NCBI RefSeq assembly: GCF_004011825.1
Contig: NZ_RKLO01000005.1
Coordinates: 186,001-250,000 of the forward strand
Reading direction: 5' to 3'
From: Rhodococcus xishaensis
GTDB lineage: Bacteria > Actinomycetota > Actinomycetes > Mycobacteriales > Mycobacteriaceae
Length of the DNA stretch: 64,000 nucleotides
In this document: one piece after another, positions 58,369 to 64,000 of the stretch
Position numbering within the stretch: the stretch's first letter is position 1
Layout: each line of letters starts with the position of its first letter
Notes under the pieces: generated by a model
What the model was told of the DNA's origin: nothing
What the model saw: only the letters and a program-made list of their open reading frames with translations
The model's database searches: none
Made by a program: the position numbers and the translations under genes

Positions 58369-58713
58369 TCAAGCCGGCACGTCGAGGGGCACCATCAAAT
58401 CGCTGTACTCCGGGTTGGCCTCGACGAATCGCTGGACGTAGGTACAAACCGGCCGGACCTTCCAACCATGACGGCGAGCATGGTCGAGCGCGTGCCGCAC
58501 CATGACGGCAGCGAGTCCCTGGTGCCCGAAATCCTCGACCACAACGGTGTGCATGAACGAAATCACCGGAGCAGACTCGGGCGCTTCGCTCTTCCCGGCG
58601 GGCGAGGTGTCGTAGTAGCCCACGATTCCGACCAGGTCGCCATTGAGCCGCAACTCGAAGCGGTTCTGGTCGCAATTGTCGGTCACGTCGATGAGGGGCG
58701 AATCGGCGAACAC
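58369..58713 (-). CDS. Short GNAT N-acetyltransferase (Yjdj/Gcn5-like type)
   Basis: 114 residues. The compact acetyltransferase pattern is visible: NRFELRLNGDLVGIVGYYD, FMHTVVVEDFGHQGLAAVMV (acetyl-CoA loop) and VRPVCTYVQRFVEANPEYSD. The GTG at 58713 follows GAGGAGG at ideal distance and is preferred to a GTG 14 codons upstream. Substrate unknown. Confidence 0.85.
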   Translation of the reverse strand: MFADSPLIDVTDNCDQNRFELRLNGDLVGIVGYYDTSPAGKSEAPESAPVISFMHTVVVEDFGHQGLAAVMVRHALDHARRHGWKVRPVCTYVQRFVEANPEYSDLMVPLDVPA

Positions 58714-59001
58714 GACACCTCCTCGGGATACCTTGGTAGAAACTGTGTGACCCACACCACTATTAGTACAACGGCCCCCGTCGTCTGTCTGCCGTTTGAC
58801 AGAAATTCATGCACGCTCCAATGCCTCGCCCTCTGCCGCAGACCTGCCGTCCCCCGCATCCACTGTCGCCCGCGAAACAATTTCGCACGCAACGCTTTCG
58901 ACGCTCGCCAGCTCGAACGACCTACGCACCTGTTCCGAGGAGTCCTGCCTGCCCGACCACAGCAGGGCCACCAGGTCCGACCTCTGGGTAGGCTCGACTC
59001 C

Positions 59002-59853
59002 GTGGACTATCTGCCCTTGACGCCGCCCGGCCAGACCCCGATCCGCGCCCTCACCATCGCCGGTACCGATTCCGGCGGAGGCGCGGGCATTCAGGCCGAT
59101 TCGCGGACCATGACGATGTGCGGTGTGCATGCGTGCGTCGCGGTAGCCGCGGTCACGGTGCAGAACTCGGTGGGTGTCAGCGGATTCCACGAGATCCCGC
59201 CCGAAACGGTGGCAGCACAGGTGCGTTGCGTCGTCGAGGACATCGGCGTGTCCGCCGCCAAGACCGGCATGCTCGCGTCCACTGCGATCATCGAGGCCGT
59301 CGCTCAGGTGTGCACCGAGGTCGGGATCGGCCGCGACCACCCGGTGCCGCTTGTGGTGGACCCGGTGTGCGCGTCGATGCACGGTGATCCGCTGCTGCAC
59401 GCGGACGCCCTCGACGCCGTCCGCCACACCCTCATACCCATCGCATCGCTGGTGACGCCGAATCTCGATGAGGTACGGCTCATCACCGGCATCGAGGTGG
59501 TCGACGACGCCAGCGCCCGCCGCGCCGCCGAGGCTTTGCACTCACTCGGAGCGCCGTGGTCCCTGGTCAAGGGCGGGCACCTGCGCTCGTCCACGGCCAG
59601 TACCGACCTGCTGTTCGACGGTGACGCCTTCCACGAGTTCACCAACCCGAGGATCGACACCGGCAATGATCACGGCGGTGGCGACACGCTGGCCGCAGCC
59701 ATCACTTGCGCCCTCGCCAGTGGCTACGCGATGCCCGACGCGGTCGCGTTCGGCAAGCAATGGGTCACCCGCTGCCTCGAGGCAGCGTACGACCTGGGTG
59801 CCGGGCACGGTCCGGTGTCCCCAATGTGGAGACTGGACCAGAAGAGCCGCTGA
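59002..59853 (+). CDS. thiD: Hydroxymethylpyrimidine/phosphomethylpyrimidine kinase
   Basis: 283 residues, ribokinase fold. ALTIAGTDSGGGAGIQAD starts the domain, VVDPVCASMHGDPLL and SLVTPNLDEVRLITG follow, and the anion hole/base motif is DHGGGDTLAAAI, with Asp where E. coli ThiD has Cys. It phosphorylates the pyrimidine precursor of thiamine. GTG 59002 has TAGGCT seven bases upstream (leaderless). The 246 bases upstream show no THI-box riboswitch. Confidence 0.93.
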   Translation: MDYLPLTPPGQTPIRALTIAGTDSGGGAGIQADSRTMTMCGVHACVAVAAVTVQNSVGVSGFHEIPPETVAAQVRCVVEDIGVSAAKTGMLASTAIIEAVAQVCTEVGIGRDHPVPLVVDPVCASMHGDPLLHADALDAVRHTLIPIASLVTPNLDEVRLITGIEVVDDASARRAAEALHSLGAPWSLVKGGHLRSSTASTDLLFDGDAFHEFTNPRIDTGNDHGGGDTLAAAITCALASGYAMPDAVAFGKQWVTRCLEAAYDLGAGHGPVSPMWRLDQKSR

Positions 59854-59862
59854 TCCTCACCT

Positions 59863-60048
59863 TCACCGCGAGTAGTCACGCAGGGTGAAGACGAAACCGA
59901 CGGCCACCACCGGCACAGCGACGATATAAACCGTCACTCGGAGCCAGGCCGGCCCGTAATAGCTCACGACGATCGCGGCTGCGAGCGCCGCGATGATCAT
60001 CAACACCCCGTAGAAGGGTGTGCGCTGTTCGGAATCGGGCACGCCCAC
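59863..60048 (-). CDS. Small two-helix membrane protein
   Basis: 61 residues with helices YGVLMIIAALAAAIVVSYYG and VTVYIVAVPVVAVGFVFTL, ending LRDYSR. GTG 60048 or the in-frame GTG two codons later may be the start. It converges with thiD after 9 bases. No family recognised. Confidence 0.55.
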   Translation of the reverse strand: MGVPDSEQRTPFYGVLMIIAALAAAIVVSYYGPAWLRVTVYIVAVPVVAVGFVFTLRDYSR

Positions 60049-60096
60049 AGTGTGCGCCTCGCGCGTAGGCCGGGCAACAGCCGTCCGACTGGGGCG

Positions 60097-60966
60097 TCAG
60101 GGTTCTGCGGATACCGGTCGCAGGACGTAGACCGGCAGATCCTCCGGTACCCCACGCTGCGGGGCCGCCAGCAGTCCGCGCCGGTACCGCCTGGCGGTCA
60201 GACCCAATTCCTCGAGCCTCTGGTCGCCGATCGCATCATGAGTGTCACCGGAGATCACGACGTTGCCCTTCCCGCCCAGCTCCATCATTCGGGCAGCGAC
60301 GTTGACGTCCACACCGAACCAGTCCGCGCCGATCGGTTGTGGCGCGCCCGTATGCACGCCGACCCGCATGCATGGCCGATAGCCGTCGTGCTCCAGGTTC
60401 GCCAGCGCTGCGCGGGCCTCGAAGACTGCTTCCACTGCTCGGTCGGGGTGGTCGAACACCACCATCAGCCCGTCCCCGAGCCTCTTGACCACCTGGCCCC
60501 CGCGCTCGATCATCGGCGGCTCGACCATCGCGGCGACCTCGCGCAGCAGGCTCAGCGTCGCACCATCGCCCGCCCGCAGCGACCAACTCGAGAACCCCAC
60601 CAGGTCGGTGAACACGATCGTGACCTCGCCGTCGGCTTGGGTTCCCCATGCCTTCTCGAGCACCACCTGCAGCACCTGCAGCGCCGCCAGGCTCACCTCG
60701 CGGGACGCGCCAGGACCGGTGTCGATCATTCGCGCGGCCGCCCGGGCCCCACCTGGACCGGAGGTTGACAGTGGGTCACCGAACGACGGATCCCCCGGGA
60801 GCGCGCGCCGTAGGCGACGGACCGCTTCGACGAATCGCGGCCGCCGATCTGTGTCACGTACCCACTTCGCGACCGTTCCCGATACTTTGGCGTACCCGCT
60901 CCCGTCGCCGGAATCAGCCCGTGGCGATTCCGAGACATTGCCGTCGTGAACCGGGTCGTCACTCAC
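60097..60966 (-). CDS. Class III adenylate/guanylate cyclase
   Basis: 289 residues. About 100 N-terminal residues precede the cyclase homology domain: metal-binding TIVFTDLVGFSSWS, substrate Lys and second Asp in VVKRLGDGLMVVF, and the transition-state Asn/Arg in VDVNVAARMMEL. All catalytic residues look present, so it should make cAMP (or cGMP). No transmembrane helix. GTG 60966 has TATTCT seven bases upstream, which sets the start; the longer frame upstream overlaps the aminopeptidase gene and is rejected. Confidence 0.88.
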   Translation of the reverse strand: MSDDPVHDGNVSESPRADSGDGSGYAKVSGTVAKWVRDTDRRPRFVEAVRRLRRALPGDPSFGDPLSTSGPGGARAAARMIDTGPGASREVSLAALQVLQVVLEKAWGTQADGEVTIVFTDLVGFSSWSLRAGDGATLSLLREVAAMVEPPMIERGGQVVKRLGDGLMVVFDHPDRAVEAVFEARAALANLEHDGYRPCMRVGVHTGAPQPIGADWFGVDVNVAARMMELGGKGNVVISGDTHDAIGDQRLEELGLTARRYRRGLLAAPQRGVPEDLPVYVLRPVSAEP

Positions 60967-61031
60967 GTCGGCAAGAATAATCCTGGCCGGGTCATCTCGC
61001 AGAAGTACCGGGTGACGCCGCTCTCGGCCGT

Positions 61032-62489
61032 CTACTTCGTCGTATCGGCGCGGGCCGTCGTCCGGGCGTCGCCCGCCGCGGGGACCCCGTTGGGGCCGTC
61101 GATCGACTGCGCGTAGTGCCCAACCGCGTACCCGATCGCCTCCGCGTTGAGTTCGAGTGCCTGCCGATCCACATTGGCTAATGTGTCCCGCTCGGTGTGG
61201 TAGTTCGGATCGAACTTCGCGTCTTGTTCGCCGCCCCACTTTTCCGCCTGAGCAGCCGTTTTCCTCGCGTCAGCGCCGGTGGTCAACCCTCCGGAAGGAA
61301 TGCCGGCTTCGATGAACGGGCCGTAGTCCGAACGCCCGTCGAAATCCGTTCCGTCGGGCGAGACACCCAACTGGAGGAAGATCGACTCGAGCGTCCGCTC
61401 GATTCCGGCCGAGCCCTCGGGCCCTGGGCCCCGACCCATCTCGTCGGAGTCGTCTCCGTCGTACACGAGGTAGCCGGCGTTGTGCGAGCCCACCATGTCG
61501 AAGTTGAGATACAGCGCGATGTCAGCGCGCTCCGCATCGTCGAGGCCCTCGACGTACGCCTTGGAGCCGACGAGCCCCACCTCTTCGGCTCCCCAGAAGG
61601 CGAACCGCACGGCGTTGGTCACGTTGGGCTCGGCTCCGAGCTGCCGGGCGGTCTCGAGGAGAGCCGCAACACCCGATCCGTCATCGTTGATCCCGGGACC
61701 AGCAGGCACCGAGTCGAGATGCGCTCCCGCCATGACGACGTCGTCGGACGCTCCGGACCTCGTCTGCGCGATCACGCTGCGGGAGTTGGTCGATTCGATG
61801 GTCGTGTCGAGCACGAGAGCGACGTCGCCGCCCTGTCGCAGCGCAGCACCCTCGGACTTGCTGACCCCACCAGTGGGGATCCGGGCGCCGTCGGTGCCCC
61901 CCAGGGTGCCATTGTCAAGGTCGGTGTCCTCGTTGTTGGCAACCAGGACCGCTGCCGCTCCCCGATCCGCCGCGATCTGCTGTTTCTGCACGAACGGGCA
62001 CGAACCGCGGTCGACCAGCACCACCGCGCCGGTCACGTCCAACCCGTCGTAGTCGACGCTCTCACAGCCCTCGGTGCGGCCCGCCGGCACCGGCACCAGC
62101 CATGCATGCAACCCGCCCGCCGGCGTCGCCGGCGAGTACGTGAGGGCATCCACCGGTACGTCGCGACCCGACACCTGCAAGCTCTGGTTGGTCACCTCGA
62201 ACTTTTGGACAGCGAATTCCGGTGTCTCAACATCGAATCCGGCGCGCTCGAGCTGATCGACGACATAGTCGACGCTCGCCTGGTAGCCGTGCGTGCCGAC
62301 CGCCCGATTGCCTCCGTTGTCGTGCGCGATGCGCTCGAGTTGATGGAGGTCGGCGATCACTGCATCCGTGTCGATCGCCGACGCGAGGCCCGGCCCGTCA
62401 ACCGGCGGACCGATGTCGTCGGGATTTCCGCATCCCGCGAGCACCAGTGCGCCGGCCACACCTGCGACGAACGCCACGCGCATTCGCAT
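61032..62489 (-). CDS. lpqL: M28 zinc aminopeptidase lipoprotein (LpqL-like)
   Basis: 485 residues. Lipobox ALVLAGCG near residue 20, a PA insert domain (VLVDRGSCPFVQKQQIAADR), and the M28 peptidase with metal ligands in VMAGAHLDSVPAGPGINDDG, FWGAEEVGLVG, NFDMVG and NYHTERDT. It is an outward-facing aminopeptidase. ATG 62489 has TACCCT six bases upstream. Matches Rv0418 (lpqL) and lies 32 bases downstream of the dienelactone hydrolase gene. Confidence 0.92.
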   Translation of the reverse strand: MRMRVAFVAGVAGALVLAGCGNPDDIGPPVDGPGLASAIDTDAVIADLHQLERIAHDNGGNRAVGTHGYQASVDYVVDQLERAGFDVETPEFAVQKFEVTNQSLQVSGRDVPVDALTYSPATPAGGLHAWLVPVPAGRTEGCESVDYDGLDVTGAVVLVDRGSCPFVQKQQIAADRGAAAVLVANNEDTDLDNGTLGGTDGARIPTGGVSKSEGAALRQGGDVALVLDTTIESTNSRSVIAQTRSGASDDVVMAGAHLDSVPAGPGINDDGSGVAALLETARQLGAEPNVTNAVRFAFWGAEEVGLVGSKAYVEGLDDAERADIALYLNFDMVGSHNAGYLVYDGDDSDEMGRGPGPEGSAGIERTLESIFLQLGVSPDGTDFDGRSDYGPFIEAGIPSGGLTTGADARKTAAQAEKWGGEQDAKFDPNYHTERDTLANVDRQALELNAEAIGYAVGHYAQSIDGPNGVPAAGDARTTARADTTK

Positions 62490-62521
62490 ACGGGCAGGGT
62501 ACCCCGTGCAGGGTCCTTCCC

Positions 62522-63343
62522 TCAGCCCGTCAGGCGCTCTCCCAGGAAAGCCAGCATCTCGTCCCGTGCGGCGAGGGTGGGTTGCCCGGCTTCATCGATC
62601 AGATGCGCAGTGACGACACTGTGCGGACCCGCGATCACGTGCTCGAAGAACGGCGATGTCTCGGTGTTCGCGGCACTGTCGGGCAGCACCCGCCCGGCAA
62701 ACCGATCGCCGAGCGCCTGCTCGTATGCAGCGAACCGCTGTGCGCGACAGAACTTGTCACCGGAGAACCGGTAGGCCAACACCGTCAGGTCCTCCTCGTC
62801 CAGGCGTTTGCGCACCAAGGCGAGTTCCTCGGGATTGCTGTCGATTCCGTCCGGATCGTCCAGCGGCAGCGACGGCTGCGAGAGCACCGGCGCAAGCATC
62901 GCGGGCTCGAGCATCATCGACAGCGCGAAATTGCCCGTGAAACACATACCGATAGCCCCCACCCCCGGGCCTCCACACTCGTCGTGCGCGAGTCTCGCGA
63001 GCGCGCGTAGCCAGACCACCGCCGGGCTGCTTCCGTTCCTGCCGAGCGCCCGGAACTCTGCGCTCACGCAGGTCCGGCGAAACACCGCCACACCCTCTTC
63101 GACGCCAGGGACAGCGCCGTCACGACCGAACAGCGACGGCAGGTAGACGGTGAACCCTGCGTCACGCACCCACCGCCCGAAGCGTGCGACGTGGGGGCTG
63201 ATCCCGGGCATCTCCGGCATGACGATGACGGCCGGACCACGCCCAGCGACGTAGACCGTCTTCGCGACACCGTCCGACTCGACTGTGCGCCGGTCGAAAT
63301 CGTCGAGCGGGTCGTCCTCGTGCAAGCTTCGATTGGGCACCAT
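62522..63343 (-). CDS. Dienelactone hydrolase family protein
   Basis: 273 residues. DLH fold with the Cys nucleophile in GAIGMCFTGNFALSM, the Glu in VIVMPEMPGISPH, and an Asp/His pair towards the C-terminus (FSGDKFC, AGPHSVVTAHL). Dienelactone hydrolases open lactone rings in aromatic catabolism; many paralogues have other ester substrates. ATG 63343 has GGAGG three bases upstream. The AraC regulator gene directly upstream may control it. Confidence 0.85.
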   Translation of the reverse strand: MVPNRSLHEDDPLDDFDRRTVESDGVAKTVYVAGRGPAVIVMPEMPGISPHVARFGRWVRDAGFTVYLPSLFGRDGAVPGVEEGVAVFRRTCVSAEFRALGRNGSSPAVVWLRALARLAHDECGGPGVGAIGMCFTGNFALSMMLEPAMLAPVLSQPSLPLDDPDGIDSNPEELALVRKRLDEEDLTVLAYRFSGDKFCRAQRFAAYEQALGDRFAGRVLPDSAANTETSPFFEHVIAGPHSVVTAHLIDEAGQPTLAARDEMLAFLGERLTG

Positions 63344-63373
63344 TGTCCTCCGTGACTGGTCTTTCGTGTCCGT

Positions 63374-64000
63374 TCAGTCTGTCGGGCACCCGTCTTGGAG
63401 TGGAGGGGCGAAATCGCCACCCTTTATGGTCGTCTCGCCACGAAACTGCCTTCGATACTCAGCGGGACCGACGCCAACCTGATTCACGAACAGGCGCCGG
63501 AACGTTCCGGTGTCCCGGTAACCGACGCGTTCGACGATGCGTCCCACTGACAGGTCGGTGGTCTCCAGGAGGTTCCGCGCCGCGCGCACTCTTGCCCTCC
63601 GGAGGAAGTCGCGAGGCGCCTGTCCGGTCTCGGCGCCGAAGCGGCGCAGCATCGTTCGAGTACTGACGTGGAAGGCACCCGCCAACCGTTTCAGGTCGTA
63701 GGGCTCCGCGAGGTGCTCCACCAGCCAGGCCCCCACGTCGTCGGCGAAGAGCGCTCTCGCGGCCGGCAGCATCGAGTCGACGATGTACGGCGCCTGGCTC
63801 GTCCGGTTCTCGGCAACGAGGGTGATCCGGGCTGTGGCGCGGGCGATCTCGTCGCCTAGGTGCTCCCGCACGAGCGCGGTCGCGAGATCGAGTGCCGCAC
63901 TGAACGCCGCGGTGGTGGTAATCGGTCCATCTGTGACCGCCATCGCCTCGGGGCACACGGTCGTCCGGGGATACCGCCGGCCCAGGTGCGCCGCGAACAA
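63374..64000 (-). CDS. AraC-family regulator with DJ-1/PfpI-like sensor, 3' part (start outside window)
   Basis: The frame is open at the right edge; 208 residues are visible. The first 100 are the end of a GATase1/DJ-1-like domain (TDGPITTTAAFSAALDLATA), and the rest is an AraC DNA-binding domain with two helix-turn-helix units (FHVSTRTMLRRFGAETGQAP and ERVGYRDTGTFRRLF). The layout is that of GlxA/FtrA-type activators. It ends 30 bases before the dienelactone hydrolase start, so it may regulate that gene. Confidence 0.85.
   Translation of the reverse strand: MFAAHLGRRYPRTTVCPEAMAVTDGPITTTAAFSAALDLATALVREHLGDEIARATARITLVAENRTSQAPYIVDSMLPAARALFADDVGAWLVEHLAEPYDLKRLAGAFHVSTRTMLRRFGAETGQAPRDFLRRARVRAARNLLETTDLSVGRIVERVGYRDTGTFRRLFVNQVGVGPAEYRRQFRGETTIKGGDFAPPLQDGCPTD

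Noticed and set aside
58756-59001. TPP riboswitch upstream of thiD
   Set aside because: No CTGAGA/ACCTGA THI-box pair was found, and the start looks leaderless.
59640-59700. Loss of the ThiD catalytic Cys as an anomaly
   Set aside because: The GGGDT form with Asp follows the ribokinase-family base and, as far as I recall, is common in actinobacterial ThiD.

Overview
High-GC actinobacterial chromosome from the mycolic-acid-containing Mycobacteriales, most likely Rhodococcus/Prescottella or a close relative. The evidence is an HbhA-type adhesin, an Ag85/MytC-type mycoloyltransferase, RamB next to isocitrate lyase, a groEL2 with two CIRCE operators, and many genes with actinobacterial leaderless starts (a TAnnnT-like -10 box 6-8 nt before the start codon). 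From memory, gene order follows the M. tuberculosis Rv0418-Rv0476 block. No rRNA, tRNA, IS element, prophage or CRISPR array was seen. 

Layout. 0-9 kb: methyltransferase tail, purU, a hydrolase, an AurF-like diiron oxygenase behind a palindromic promoter, the XRE regulator-hbhA-DUF2516 group, DUF445 with a divergent TetR, DUF4873 and PPK2. 9-18.3 kb: alcohol dehydrogenase, a MetE homologue that has lost three of its four zinc ligands, fadB2, aceA, an unknown protein and ramB. 18.5-27 kb: urea ABC transporter urtABCDE plus urea carboxylase, apparently inserted into the otherwise conserved block. 27-38 kb: AhpD-like protein and lpd; then four tiny acidic peptide genes (52, 27, 27 and 36 aa) that conventional gene calling would miss, flanking an S9 peptidase and a mycoloyltransferase; then a hydrolase, an LLM oxidoreductase, PspC and groEL2. 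38-45.7 kb: secreted protein, HAD phosphatase, SRPBCC protein with a 13-bp tandem repeat at its stop codon, psd-pssA, a Cdc48-like ATPase, a polytopic membrane protein and a Nudix hydrolase. 45.8-52 kb: complete Mrp antiporter operon mrpA(B)CDEFG. 52-64 kb: PAP2 protein, YbdK-type ligase, sodC, VirR-like LytR_C protein, DUF3263, def, an orphan SH3-like domain, xthA, GNAT, thiD, class III cyclase, LpqL-type aminopeptidase, dienelactone hydrolase and an AraC regulator cut by the window end. 

How the parts fit. aceA, fadB2, lpd and ramB serve acetate and fatty-acid carbon. Rare TGCTAA-type elements recur upstream of aceA, ramB and the hbhA-operon regulator. urtA-E and urea carboxylase form a urea-nitrogen module with a possible GlnR site, but no allophanate hydrolase is present. 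psd, pssA, hbhA, virR, the mycoloyltransferase and the tiny peptides all concern the envelope. The leading candidate for an undescribed system is the tiny-peptide cluster: the peptides contain no Lys, Arg, His, Cys, Pro, Trp, Tyr or Gln, have ribosome-binding sites and perfect-stem terminators, and sit beside a mycoloyltransferase and near groEL2. This recalls the O-mycoloylated PorA/PorH pore peptides of Corynebacterium, although homology is not shown here.
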